Below, one piece after another: positions 1 to 9,340 of a stretch of 43,105 nucleotides of DNA. The stretch is from Archangium sp. (lineage in GTDB: Bacteria > Myxococcota > Myxococcia > Myxococcales > Myxococcaceae), in contig JAEUJS010000303.1 in assembly GCA_016792935.1 (NCBI GenBank), positions 1-43,105 of the forward strand. Direction: 5' to 3'. Each line of letters opens with the position of its first letter. The first letter of the stretch is position 1. The translations under genes and the position numbers were made by a program. The notes below the pieces were generated by a model, which saw only the letters and a program-made list of their open reading frames with translations, had not been told where the DNA came from and made no database searches.

Positions 1-627
1 AGCGCCCCACGTGCCAAGCGAGCTGATCACCGGGTCAGCGAAGCCGAGCAGAATCGCCGCGGTGCCGAGCGCGACGAGCACTGGCACCAGCACCGACAGT
101 CGCGTGCGCGGCCGCAGCGCCCACCACCAACCGACCGCCACCACGTTGTGCAGATGCAGGAACGCGTAGAGAAACGGTGTCGACCACTGCAACGCGACGA
201 CGCTCAGCGCGAACCAACACGCGAGGCCGATGAGTTTGCGCTGCCACCCCGCGCGCGCCATCAACACAGAGGGAACCAGGACCAGCAACGCGAATGCGGG
301 CGGCGCTCCGAAGGCAGAGGCGATGAGCGGCAGCGCGGCGAGCCACACCATCGGACCACGCTCGTGCAACTTCGGCTGCGCGACGAGGTAGCGCGCGTCG
401 GCGACGAGATGCGGTACGCCGAGGAGAATCGGCCCCAGCGCGAGCAGGTACATCGGCGCGACGAGCGTGAGCACGAACGACGTCACCACGCTGAACACGC
501 CCATCCACGCCACGCGGCGCTCGCGGTTCGCGTACAGACTCCCGAAGAGTGGCTTCGCGAAGCGGTACGCCTGAGCGCGCACCGAGTCGACGAACCACGG
601 AGCTTCGGAGACGCGCGCGGAAGTCAT
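1..627 (-). CDS. Polytopic membrane protein, C-terminus outside window
   Basis: The frame is open from an ATG at 627 to the window edge (209 codons), so the C-terminus is missing. It begins MTSARVSEAPWFVDSV and then shows several hydrophobic segments (residues about 40-70, 90-125, 135-165 and 175-205), so it is an inner-membrane protein. The segment GVPHLVADARYL after the first helix is a pattern I associate with uncharacterised myxobacterial membrane proteins; its His/Asp spacing faintly recalls the GxPHxxxD motif of the Brp/Blh carotenoid-cleavage family, but I would not assign that function. Its start overlaps the stop of the upstream small exported protein by 4 bp (ATGA), which suggests translational coupling as the distal gene of the proB operon. 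Function unknown. Confidence 0.75.
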   Translation of the reverse strand, partial: MTSARVSEAPWFVDSVRAQAYRFAKPLFGSLYANRERRVAWMGVFSVVTSFVLTLVAPMYLLALGPILLGVPHLVADARYLVAQPKLHERGPMVWLAALPLIASAFGAPPAFALLVLVPSVLMARAGWQRKLIGLACWFALSVVALQWSTPFLYAFLHLHNVVAVGWWWALRPRTRLSVLVPVLVALGTAAILLGFADPVISSLGTWGA

Positions 628-962
628 GCGGGTGCCGGCGAGTTCGGTCCACCTCGACGCCCGAAGAGCATCGCCATCAACAACGCGAAGAAGCCGAGAC
701 CGAAACCAATCCACACCATCGAGCGCGAGGCCGCTTTTCCGGGGGCCACGCAGGTCAGCATCTTCACCTGCTTGTACGTCGGCGGAATTCCCGAGCTGTA
801 GTCGGGGCGCGAGACGAGCGTCTCCTGGCAGGTGCCTTCGAGGCCTTCGTCGGTGGTGCACTTCTGGCCCGCCGACTTGCCGTGGCACACCGCGACGTCA
901 TCCGGAAGAATGTCGGCGAACGCAGGAAGGCTGCACACCAACACCACGAAGAGGAGTCTCAC
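624..962 (-). CDS. Small Cys-rich exported protein, C-terminal membrane tail (copy 3)
   Basis: A 112-residue protein starting at GTG 962 (MRLLFVVLVCSLPAFA is a clean signal peptide); longer starts run into the inverted repeat at 975-1010 and are not believable. The mature part has four cysteines in the order VCHGKSAGQKCTTDEG, EGTCQET and MLTCVAPG, followed by a hydrophobic segment (WIGFGLGFFALLMAMLF) and GRRGG. The Cys, then hydrophobic stretch, then Arg arrangement resembles a MYXO-CTERM sorting tail. It is the third of three tandem relatives; the signature GxxC...DDG/DEGxxGTC recurs in the copy at 973-1308. It overlaps the next gene by 4 bp. Role unknown; probably an envelope protein with disulfide bonds. 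Confidence 0.75.
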   Translation of the reverse strand: MRLLFVVLVCSLPAFADILPDDVAVCHGKSAGQKCTTDEGLEGTCQETLVSRPDYSSGIPPTYKQVKMLTCVAPGKAASRSMVWIGFGLGFFALLMAMLFGRRGGPNSPAPA

Positions 963-972
963 AACGCCCAGT

Positions 973-1308
973 CTACCCCCTCTCCCTCGGGGAGAGGGTC
1001 GGGGTGAGGGAGCGCATCTTCGGCCTCGTCGCCAACGCCGCACACAACGCAAGAAACGCGAGCCCCAACCCAATCCACGGGACCACAGCACGCTGCGCAC
1101 TGCTCACCGCCGGCACACAAATCTTCTCCGTCCACGCCTTCGTCGAGCCGTCCTCATCGACGTACTCGTGTCGTTCCTCGATGCACGTGCCGGGACTGCC
1201 ATCGTCCATCAAGCAGTCGGCGCCCGCGGTGCTGCACGAGTTCGCGGGCAGTTCATCGGCGCGCGCCACGAACGCCACGAGGACCAGCGCGAACGCCACC
1301 GCTCTCAC
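973..1308 (-). CDS. Small Cys-rich exported protein, C-terminal membrane tail (copy 2)
   Basis: A 111-residue protein. MRAVAFALVLVAFVARA is a signal peptide, then NSCSTAGADCLMDDGSPGTCIEE and a Cys shortly before the hydrophobic segment VVPWIGLGLAFLALCAALA. It shares layout and the PWIGLGLAFLAL-type membrane segment with the downstream copy, so the two look like a tandem duplication. The last residues (MRSLTPTLSPRERG) are encoded by the GC-rich inverted repeat at 975-1010, so the repeat has supplied the stop codon and replaced the original basic tail. The start overlaps the preceding gene's stop by 4 bp (1305-1308). Function unknown. Confidence 0.75.
   Translation of the reverse strand: MRAVAFALVLVAFVARADELPANSCSTAGADCLMDDGSPGTCIEERHEYVDEDGSTKAWTEKICVPAVSSAQRAVVPWIGLGLAFLALCAALATRPKMRSLTPTLSPRERG
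975..1010. repeat. REP-like GC-rich inverted repeat, copy A
   Basis: CCCTCTCCC (978-986) pairs with GGGAGAGGG (990-998) around a 3-nt loop and is followed by TCGGGGTGAGGG. The same core occurs at 20519-20539 and 31418-31438, and a variant at 26578-26603 and 26692-26717. Here it forms the 3' end of one small gene and lies just before the next start. Confidence 0.85.
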
Positions 1309-1628
1309 GAACGGCGTCGCCTGTTGAGCAACGCGAGCACCGCCAGCGCCGCGAACGCCTCACCCGGAGCCACCGCGCACTTCTTCGCCTCGGAAGGCGG
1401 AGCCGCGTCGCACCGCAGACAGTCGTATGACACCTGCTTCGGCGGAGGACCGTTCGAGTAGTCGTTGCGCGTGCACGTCGCGTTGACGCACTTGCCCGAA
1501 GACTTGTCGTCGCGCTCACACGAATCGCCGAGCTTCTTCTCGCGACACCCAATCGAATCCGCAGGAGGCACGTCAGCCCACGCGGCTGAAGCCAGCGCGA
1601 GCACCACACACATTCCGAATCGCTTCAT
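1305..1628 (-). CDS. Small Cys-rich exported protein with MYXO-CTERM-like tail (copy 1)
   Basis: A 107-residue protein starting at ATG 1628; the open frame extends further upstream, but only this start gives a signal peptide (MKRFGMCVVLALASAAWA). The mature part has about seven cysteines (IGCREKKLGDSCERDD, GKCVNATCTRNDYSNG, YDCLRCDA, KKCAVAPG) and ends with a hydrophobic stretch and NRRRRS. That Cys, small residues, hydrophobic stretch, Arg cluster order fits the MYXO-CTERM sorting signal. The motif RNDYSNGPPPKQV matches RPDYSSGIPPTYKQV of the third copy, so all three are relatives. It overlaps the upstream gene by 4 bp. Function unknown. Confidence 0.78.
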   Translation of the reverse strand: MKRFGMCVVLALASAAWADVPPADSIGCREKKLGDSCERDDKSSGKCVNATCTRNDYSNGPPPKQVSYDCLRCDAAPPSEAKKCAVAPGEAFAALAVLALLNRRRRS

Positions 1629-2038
1629 GCCTGCAGTCTGGGCTGCGTGTACGGCCGAGAGAAGTGAATCCACTGCCGCGCGTCGATTTCGACGAACCAC
1701 TCGATGTTGGGAATGAACGTGTACTTCACGCTGGTGAACTGCTCGAGCAGCTCAGCGGCCTGCATCGGAGAGAGGCGCGGGCCCTTGAAGCTCACGCGCA
1801 GATACGTCTCGAGTGTCGGTGTCACGTCGACGGTCGCACACACCTCGACCGAGCCGACGCGACAGCGGTTGTCGACGGTCACGCGGCGGCCCGGAAGCAT
1901 CCACCGTGACGGGTCCACCGCCTTTTGAAGCAGCGCACCGCCTGCTTCTTCCATCGATTTCAGACTCTGTACCGGCGAGCGCAGCATTCGGGTCGGCCCT
2001 CCCGCGAGACAGAGGAACGAAACCAGCGGAGCGCCCAT
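1625..2038 (-). CDS. Hypothetical protein in proB operon
   Basis: A 137-residue open frame with convincing codon use towards the end (TPTLETYLRVSFKGPRLSP, SVKYTFIPNIEWFVEIDARQW). I do not recognise a family. The start is uncertain: ATG 2038 gives a hydrophobic N-terminus (APLVSFLCLAGG), while internal Met codons (residues 18 and 29) would give a shorter soluble protein. It lies 60 bp after proB and overlaps the next small exported gene by 4 bp, so it is cotranscribed. No membrane segment apart from the doubtful N-terminus; two cysteines near the middle. Function unknown. Confidence 0.65.
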   Translation of the reverse strand: MGAPLVSFLCLAGGPTRMLRSPVQSLKSMEEAGGALLQKAVDPSRWMLPGRRVTVDNRCRVGSVEVCATVDVTPTLETYLRVSFKGPRLSPMQAAELLEQFTSVKYTFIPNIEWFVEIDARQWIHFSRPYTQPRLQA

Positions 2039-2098
2039 CGAAACAAGACCTGCGCCCGCTTGACGCGGTCGATTTCGCCGTTCAACTCGCGGAATTCG

Positions 2099-3229
2099 TC
2101 AGCGCGCGAGCAACGCGAGGTCATCGCGATGAATCGCTTCGTCAAGTCCTCGGTAGCCGAGAGTCGCTTCGATCTCGCGAGTGCGCTTGCCCATCAGCCG
2201 CCGCAGCTCGTCAGCGCCGTACGCGACCAGCCCACGCGCGAAGACCTCTCCGGCTTCGTCGGTGAGGTCCACGGGATCGCCGTGCGAGAAGTTGCCGTCC
2301 ACCCCACGAATGCCCGACGGGAGCAGGCTCTTGCCCTTGTTCTCGACCGCCGCACGCGCGCCCGCATCAACGCGCACCGTGCCTTTCGCTTTGAGTGCGT
2401 GCGCGATCCACGCCGTGCGCGCGTCACGACGACCGGGCTGTGCCTCGAAGAGCGTGCCTTCTTCTTCTCCGTCGAACACGCGCGTCAGCGTGCCTGGCCG
2501 TTGGCCTGCGGCGATCACGCAAACCACGCCGAGCTCGGTCACCTTCTGCGCGGCGCGGAGCTTGGTCGCCATGCCGCCGGTGCCGACCGCGCTGCCACTT
2601 CCTCCAGCGGCGGCGAGCATGGTGCGCGTCACGCTCTCGACGGTGGAGATCAACTGCGCGTCGGGGTTGTTCCGCGGGTCCGCGTCGTAGAGCCCATCGA
2701 CGTCGCTCAGAATCACCAACGCGTCGGCGCTCACCAGTCCCGCGACGAGTCCTGCGAGCGTGTCGTTGTCGCCGAATTTGATCTCATCGACCGACACCGT
2801 GTCGTTCTCGTTGATGACCGGCACCACGTCGTCGGCGATGAGCCGCTCGAGCGCGTGACGCGCATTCAAGTAGCGGCGTCGATCCTGAACGTCGGAGTGC
2901 GTGAGTAGAACCTGTGCCACCAATCGTGGATCGAGCGCTTCTTCCCACGCGCGCATCAAGCGGCTCTGCCCCACCGCCGCGCACGCCTGCTTGCCGGGAA
3001 TGTCCTTCGGCTTCGCGGAGAGCTTCAGTCGCTCGACGCCGAGCGCGATGGCTCCCGAGGAGACGATGACCAGCTCACGGTCCTTCGAAATCGACAGCAG
3101 CTCATTCGCGAGCCGCGCGAAGTGGGGACGGTGAAAGCGCCCCGTCGCGTTGGTCAGCGCGTTGGTTCCAATCTTCACGACGACACGCTTCGCGTCCGCG
3201 AGCGCAGCCCGACCTCTCGATGCCGACAT
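2099..3229 (-). CDS. proB: Glutamate 5-kinase (ProB) with PUA domain
   Basis: A 376-residue protein of normal ProB length. It phosphorylates L-glutamate with ATP to glutamyl 5-phosphate, the first step of proline synthesis, in the cytoplasm. The amino-acid-kinase domain is clear: RVVVKIGTNALT near residue 15, VIVSSGAIALGVERL near 54-68, VPVINENDTVSVDEIKFGDNDTLAGLVA near 136-163, LSDVDGLYDADPR, and GTGGMATKLRAA. The last about 100 residues (LPSGIRGVDGNFSHGDPVDLTDEAGEVFARGLVAYGADELRRLMG) form the C-terminal PUA domain. Its ATG directly follows the stop of the DUF4261-like gene (TGA then ATG), so the two are cotranscribed. No proA is visible next to it, which is unusual but not rare. Confidence 0.97.
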   Translation of the reverse strand: MSASRGRAALADAKRVVVKIGTNALTNATGRFHRPHFARLANELLSISKDRELVIVSSGAIALGVERLKLSAKPKDIPGKQACAAVGQSRLMRAWEEALDPRLVAQVLLTHSDVQDRRRYLNARHALERLIADDVVPVINENDTVSVDEIKFGDNDTLAGLVAGLVSADALVILSDVDGLYDADPRNNPDAQLISTVESVTRTMLAAAGGSGSAVGTGGMATKLRAAQKVTELGVVCVIAAGQRPGTLTRVFDGEEEGTLFEAQPGRRDARTAWIAHALKAKGTVRVDAGARAAVENKGKSLLPSGIRGVDGNFSHGDPVDLTDEAGEVFARGLVAYGADELRRLMGKRTREIEATLGYRGLDEAIHRDDLALLAR

Positions 3230-3958
3230 TCAGAGCACGACCTTCCACACTCGTTTCCCGGGCTCCACCGGAGATTCTGCGTAGACCACCTTCGGCCGGC
3301 TGAAGAGCGAACGCGGAATGCGCTCTCCGTCTTCGGGCGCCGAACCACGCTCAGCCACCGTCGCCAGCGCGCTGAAGAAGAAGTCGAACGCGTCGGGCAC
3401 TTCGGCGTTCGGAGCCGTCAGCCAGAACTCGGGCAGCTTTCGTTGCGCCATGCCGAAGCTGAGCAGCGACGTGCGCCCACCTTCTTCGGGAGTGATGCTC
3501 ACGCCGACCCACGCCGGAATCGGAACTTCGGCCTCGCGTGCAATTTCGGTGAAGAAGTCGAGCGAGTGCGTGACCGGTCCACCGCCCCAGTGCACGCCGA
3601 GCGCTCCAGTTGCGCGCGCGACGGCCGCGGAGATTTTCGTCAGCCGCGTGAGGTGCTCGAGCGAGGCGAGACGGCCGCCGGTCTCCAACGCGAGCGCGAG
3701 ATGCGCGGAGTGTCTTCCCAGGCGCCAGCCCTTCATCGACGCCGGCGAGAGAAACGCTGAGGTGTCAGCTTCGGCGTTCGGCACTGGACCCGCGACCGGT
3801 CTCAGGCTCACTTCAGCTCCGGAGATGTTGACGTTCAGTCCCCCGGTCACCTCGCGCCACGACAGCGATTCGCGCGGCAGGAATTCGCGCGCAAAACGCT
3901 CCATCGATTCGCGCGACGGAATTTCTGCGGTGCTCGTGAGCACTGAGACGATGGTCAT
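3230..3958 (-). CDS. DUF4261-like protein
   Basis: A 242-residue protein from ATG 3958. The same frame stays open far upstream under the esterase gene, but that part is Arg-rich read-through and was excluded. The N-terminal half has LTSTAEIPSRESMERFAREFLPRESLSW, and the C-terminal half has PIPAWVGVSITPEEGGRTSLLSFGM followed by LPEFWL and DAFDFFFSAL, which fits the DUF4261 pattern (W-x-V ... G ... S-x-x-T/S-x-G-M ... P/G-E). It is soluble with no signal peptide. Its stop abuts the proB start, so it is the first gene of the minus-strand operon; the promoter must lie in the 45 bp shared with the divergent esterase gene. Function unknown. Confidence 0.7.
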   Translation of the reverse strand: MTIVSVLTSTAEIPSRESMERFAREFLPRESLSWREVTGGLNVNISGAEVSLRPVAGPVPNAEADTSAFLSPASMKGWRLGRHSAHLALALETGGRLASLEHLTRLTKISAAVARATGALGVHWGGGPVTHSLDFFTEIAREAEVPIPAWVGVSITPEEGGRTSLLSFGMAQRKLPEFWLTAPNAEVPDAFDFFFSALATVAERGSAPEDGERIPRSLFSRPKVVYAESPVEPGKRVWKVVL

Positions 3959-4003
3959 GACGTCACTTTGCCGGTTTTTCCGTTTTTTCGGTGGGCGGTG
4001 TCC

Positions 4004-5320
4004 ATGGAGTTCATGAGACGAGTCTTCTTGTTGGCGGGTGTGGTCACGCTCGGTTGTGGAATGCCGCCTCCGGTCGTCGACGGCAGCGTGAACTTCGACG
4101 CGGGCACGAGCTCGGATGCAGGTGTGCCCGATGCCGGAGAAGCAGACGCAGGCACGACTCCGGACGCAGGCACGACTCCGGACGCGGGCACGACCGACGC
4201 CGGAATGATCTCGTTCGGAGACTGGGGCTTCATTCCCATCACCGGCAGTCGCTGCGCGCGCGGTGCACAGACGGGGTACGGCTACTCGCAGGGCTCGGCG
4301 ACGCAGCTCGTCCTCTACCTCCAGGGCGGAGGTGCGTGCTGGAACACCGGCACCTGCCAACCCTCGCTCCAGCAGTGGGGACCGGTGTGCAACTACGGCT
4401 CGAACAGCATCTGCCTGTGGGATGCGGCCGGCGGAACCAAGCCGCTCGCGGTGTTCGTCTCCGATCCCGATCCATTCCCCGCCGACGGCGGCGGCGCATT
4501 CCCCTCGGAGCTCGGCTCGGTGAAGAACTCGCTCCTCTTCTCGCGCCTGCCGCAGAACCCGATGCGCGACGCGAGCATGGTCTTCGTTCCGTACTGCACT
4601 GGAGATCTCCACGCCGGCGACGCGGTGCGCACGTATCTGGTGAAGAACGACCTCGTGATGCAGCCCGCTCCGCGCACGCACTACTTCAATGGAGCGAAGA
4701 ACCTCGACCTGTTCCTCGCCGACCTGCGCGCGAGGCATCCACGGCTCGACACCATCTGGCTCATGGGCGTCAGTGGCGGTGGCTACGGCGCGCAGCTCAA
4801 TCTCCACCGAGTGCGCGCGGCGTTCCCCGAGGCCGACGTGCAGCTGTTCGCCGACTCCGCTCCGATGTTGCCGTCGCCGCACTACGACGAGTGGAAGACG
4901 GCGTGGAATCTTCAGTACCCGCCGGGCTGCGGAGCGTCGTGCGACGGCGGTCTCGATGGCGTCTTCGAGCAACAGCTCACGCTCGCTCCACAGACGCGCG
5001 CCGCGTTGCTCGCCACCGACGAAGACGAGGTCATCACCCGCTTCTTCTTCTCCGGCGGCAACACCAACTCATGGCTGACGCCGCCGTTCGGCGTGTACAC
5101 CACCAACTTGAACGGCTTCGTCGCGCGCTACCCGTCGTGGACCAACGCGCGTCACTTCGTCGTCGCGGGTCAGACGCACGTGATGCTCCAGGGCTACGGC
5201 ATGGTGCTCAGCGATGGCGGCATCACGCCTCCGCGCAGCTCGAACGACGGAGGCGTCTCGCTCAAGGACTGGGTCGACGCGTGGGCGACCGGCGCCGGCA
5301 CGTGGTCGAACGTCTACTGA
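4004..5320 (+). CDS. Pectinacetylesterase/Notum-family lipoprotein
   Basis: A 438-residue secreted hydrolase, probably removing acetyl or acyl esters from a polysaccharide or protein. MEFMRRVFLLAGVVTLGC is a lipoprotein-type signal (Cys18; the box T-L-G-C is imperfect). Residues 32-67 form an Asp-Ala-Gly/Thr-rich linker (repeats of PDAGTT), as often seen in myxobacterial lipoproteins. The alpha/beta-hydrolase part has LYLQGGGACW (oxyanion region), the nucleophile in GVSGGGYGAQ (Ser257), an Asp in FADSAP (Asp284) and a His in GQTHVML (His392), matching the Ser-Asp-His triad of the PAE/Notum family. Start 4013 is an alternative. Its 3' end overlaps the convergent membrane-protein gene by 7 bp, so there is no room for a separate terminator. 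Confidence 0.88.
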   Translation: MEFMRRVFLLAGVVTLGCGMPPPVVDGSVNFDAGTSSDAGVPDAGEADAGTTPDAGTTPDAGTTDAGMISFGDWGFIPITGSRCARGAQTGYGYSQGSATQLVLYLQGGGACWNTGTCQPSLQQWGPVCNYGSNSICLWDAAGGTKPLAVFVSDPDPFPADGGGAFPSELGSVKNSLLFSRLPQNPMRDASMVFVPYCTGDLHAGDAVRTYLVKNDLVMQPAPRTHYFNGAKNLDLFLADLRARHPRLDTIWLMGVSGGGYGAQLNLHRVRAAFPEADVQLFADSAPMLPSPHYDEWKTAWNLQYPPGCGASCDGGLDGVFEQQLTLAPQTRAALLATDEDEVITRFFFSGGNTNSWLTPPFGVYTTNLNGFVARYPSWTNARHFVVAGQTHVMLQGYGMVLSDGGITPPRSSNDGGVSLKDWVDAWATGAGTWSNVY

Positions 5321-5808
5321 GCGGGCGGTGACTTCAGCGCCGCGAGGTACACCGCGCCGCGACGCTCAGCGGAGATCTCGAAAGGCAAGAACATCGCCGC
5401 GTTCAGCAAGAACCCGAGCGCCACGCCCGCGAGCGTCGCGTTCGACTCCTTGAAGAACCAGCCGAGGAACGCGCCGAGCACGATGAACGTGAGCCACACG
5501 TATTGAATGAAGACGAAGTTGCGCTGCACCGTTTCCATGCGCGGCGTCTCGGCGGCGATCATCGCGGCCTTGTCGGTCGTGAGCCGGGTCTGCAGCGCTC
5601 CGACCTGTGCGTCGGTCTTCATGAAGAGCCCGATGCCCACGCTCAACTCGAGCAGGCTCCACGCGCCGACCGTGATGGCGAACGAGCGCAGCTCGAGCTT
5701 CGCCGGGAAGAAGACGATGCACGCGATGAGCGAGACGACGCCCATGCCGATCAACACCAGGCCGCCGTTCTTCTCTCCGGCAAAATAGGTCGAGAGCGTT
5801 TCGTTCAT
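5314..5808 (-). CDS. Four-helix membrane protein downstream of prepilin peptidase
   Basis: A 164-residue protein from ATG 5808; an upstream extension of the frame only re-reads the prepilin peptidase gene. Hydrophobic segments at about residues 14-33, 39-60, 92-112 and 120-140 suggest four transmembrane helices, with a polar loop between helices 2 and 3 (KTDAQVGALQTRLTTDKAAMIAAETPRMETVQRN). Family not recognised. The start lies 1 bp after the stop of the prepilin peptidase gene, so it is translated from the same message; a role in pilus or secretion assembly is only guilt by association. Confidence 0.72.
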   Translation of the reverse strand: MNETLSTYFAGEKNGGLVLIGMGVVSLIACIVFFPAKLELRSFAITVGAWSLLELSVGIGLFMKTDAQVGALQTRLTTDKAAMIAAETPRMETVQRNFVFIQYVWLTFIVLGAFLGWFFKESNATLAGVALGFLLNAAMFLPFEISAERRGAVYLAALKSPPAQ

Positions 5809-5809
5809 G

Positions 5810-7006
5810 TCAGGTGCCCCCCAGCACGAGGTTTGCGACGAGCTGCCACGGCGTGTGCGCGAGCTGCGCCACCAGCCACGGCGAGAACAGCAACACCTGC
5901 AGACCCGCGAGGCCCAACCACGGCCCGAACGGAATGTTGTTCGCTCCCGGCTTCCAGTCAGGAATCTCACCGGTCGATTCGTCAGGCGGCGGAGAGTCGG
6001 GAATGTCCTGGAAGAAGATCGTCACCGGGACCAACACCAGCCGCTTCCAAAGCGGCAAACCAGGAGCGAGAAATGAAGGCGTGAACGGAAAGACCTCGAC
6101 CTCTTCTTCTTCGTCACTCGGTGACGTCGGGTCTTTCGGCGCGTCCGTCTTCGGCTCTTCGCTCTTCGCCTCTTCAGGCTTCACTTCGGTCTTCGGAGCA
6201 GTGTCGGTCTTCGCGTCCCTCGGGCCCGCGCGACCCGTCATGCGCATGCGGATGAGGCCAACCACCGCTCCCTGCAACGAGCTGAAGAGAATCACCGCGA
6301 GCAACGCACGCCAGCCGACCTGAGCGCCGATCATCGCCAGCAGGTACTTGTCGCCTGCGCCGAGCGCCTCGCGACCCATGCGCCGTTCGACGCCGTGCTC
6401 GTCCTTCACGATGGTGCTGGTGGCGAGGAAGCCGCCGACCTCCATCACACGGAAGGCGAGAAAGCCGGCGACGGCTCCGATGAGCGAGGTGCGCACCGCA
6501 TCAGGCCCCTGCGGAATCGCCAGCCCGATGCCGAGCGCGATACCCGGCAAGGTGAGCTCGAACGGGAGAATCCAATGTTCGGCGTCGATGAACACCAACG
6601 GCACGAGGAAGACGATGAACACCAGCGGAGAGAGCAGCTCCTGCGTCCACCCGAAGCGCGAGAACGCAGCGACGAACAACGCACCCGTGAGCAGCTCGAC
6701 CAGAATGTAGCGGGGCGAGATGGGCGTCTTGCAGTTGCTGCACTTGCCACGCAGCGCGAGCCAGGAGACGACGGGAATGTTCTCGAACCACCGAATCTGG
6801 TGATTGCACTTCGGGCAGCGCGACGGAGGCCACGCGAGGCGTTTGAACGCGCGACCGCTGATGCGAAACGTCGCCTTCCACCCTTCCCACCACGAATCGC
6901 CGGGATCCGGCTCATCGACGTCATCCGGGAGTGGCAGGCGCGCGATGACGACGTTGATGAAGCTGCCGAAGCAGAGACCCACCGCCGCAATCCAAAGAGT
7001 CAGCAC
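5810..7006 (-). CDS. pilD: Type IV prepilin peptidase/N-methyltransferase (PilD-like)
   Basis: About 398 residues from GTG 7006 (TTG 7015 is possible). It cleaves the leader of type IV pilin-like precursors and N-methylates the new N-terminus, in the inner membrane. The N-terminal methyltransferase part has GLCFGSFINVVIARLP and two Cys pairs (CPKC at 64-67, CSNC at 89-92). The aspartyl peptidase part has LVFIDAEHWILP (Asp141) and LGAGDKYLLAMIGAQVGW (Asp219), the paired catalytic Asp residues of the A24 family. The odd part is an insertion of roughly 95 residues (about 262-356), very acidic and Lys/Thr/Pro-rich with repeats like KTD and EEAKSEEPKTD, placed before the usual C-terminal IPFGPWL motif. 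It precedes a small membrane protein gene by 1 bp. Confidence 0.92.
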   Translation of the reverse strand: MLTLWIAAVGLCFGSFINVVIARLPLPDDVDEPDPGDSWWEGWKATFRISGRAFKRLAWPPSRCPKCNHQIRWFENIPVVSWLALRGKCSNCKTPISPRYILVELLTGALFVAAFSRFGWTQELLSPLVFIVFLVPLVFIDAEHWILPFELTLPGIALGIGLAIPQGPDAVRTSLIGAVAGFLAFRVMEVGGFLATSTIVKDEHGVERRMGREALGAGDKYLLAMIGAQVGWRALLAVILFSSLQGAVVGLIRMRMTGRAGPRDAKTDTAPKTEVKPEEAKSEEPKTDAPKDPTSPSDEEEEVEVFPFTPSFLAPGLPLWKRLVLVPVTIFFQDIPDSPPPDESTGEIPDWKPGANNIPFGPWLGLAGLQVLLFSPWLVAQLAHTPWQLVANLVLGGT

Positions 7007-7067
7007 CGCTTCCAAGCGCGACGAGGGTACTTGAATCCCGGAGCGAGAGGCAGGAAGACAGGAACAC

Positions 7068-8780
<1,713 letters not shown>

Positions 8781-8819
8781 GCGGCGGAGGCGGCGGGTTC
8801 TTCGAGAAAGCGGGAACGC

Positions 8820-9269
8820 TTACTTGTTGAGGTCCTGCATGATCTGCTCCATCGCCGAGAGCATCTGCTGGATGACGCTGCGACCAGCCATGCGGAAGCC
8901 GATGGCCTTCTTCAGCTTGTCGTACTGCTCCTGATTGATGTCGCCGTTCTGGGCCATCTTCTCGAACGCCTCGAGGCCCTTCTTCATGTCGGCGCTGCTC
9001 GCGTAGCCCTTGTTCAAGTAGGCCATGAACGCGTCCTTGTCGGCGCCGCTGACGTCCTTGAGCGCATCCTTCGCGTCGTTGAGAACCTTCTCGAGCTTGC
9101 CGCCCGGCGTCGGTCCCGTCGCCGCAGCCGTGAACGAGCTGGTCTGCTGCGAACCCGAGACGCCGCTGCCCGTGGCAGCCGACGAGCTCGACGCGGTGGC
9201 CGGCGCCGAAGACGAGACAGACTGCGTGGTGCGGATGGTGGTCGGGGAGGGAGCCTTGATCGAGGTCAT
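8820..9269 (-). CDS. Hypothetical protein, Ser/Thr-rich N-terminus and helical C-terminus
   Basis: A 149-residue protein. Residues 1-55 are low-complexity Ser/Thr/Ala/Gly (SSSAPATASSSSAATGSG), with no signal peptide. Residues 56-149 are predicted helical and charged (GGKLEKVLNDAKDALKDVSGADKDAFMAYLNKGY, then GLEAFEKMAQNGDINQEQYDKLKKAIGF). The end (GRSVIQQMLSAMEQIMQDLNK) could form an amphipathic helix. I recognise no family. It converges on hflX with 39 bp between the genes. The disordered start and helical end would fit a substrate or adaptor, but nothing proves it. Confidence 0.65.
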   Translation of the reverse strand: MTSIKAPSPTTIRTTQSVSSSAPATASSSSAATGSGVSGSQQTSSFTAAATGPTPGGKLEKVLNDAKDALKDVSGADKDAFMAYLNKGYASSADMKKGLEAFEKMAQNGDINQEQYDKLKKAIGFRMAGRSVIQQMLSAMEQIMQDLNK

Positions 9270-9340
9270 GATGGGTGATTATCGCACCGTGAGAATCCAA
9301 GGTGCGTGATCGCTGCAGATCTCCAAAAATGGCCACGATC

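Noticed and set aside
1960..2145. 61-codon minus-strand frame between proB and the next gene
   Set aside because: It overlaps both neighbours, has no clear ribosome site and ends in the hypothetical gene; the segment EFRELNGEIDRVKRAQ looks protein-like but is too short to support.
3959..4972. N-terminal extension of the DUF4261-like frame on the minus strand
   Set aside because: It lies antisense to the esterase gene and reads as Arg/Val-rich sequence with repeats mirrored from the Asp-Ala-Gly linker; ATG 3958 gives a normal protein.
8808..8821. AAGCG-GGAA-CGCTT hairpin between hflX and the convergent gene
   Set aside because: Only a 5-bp stem, overlaps a stop codon and has no T-run on either side.
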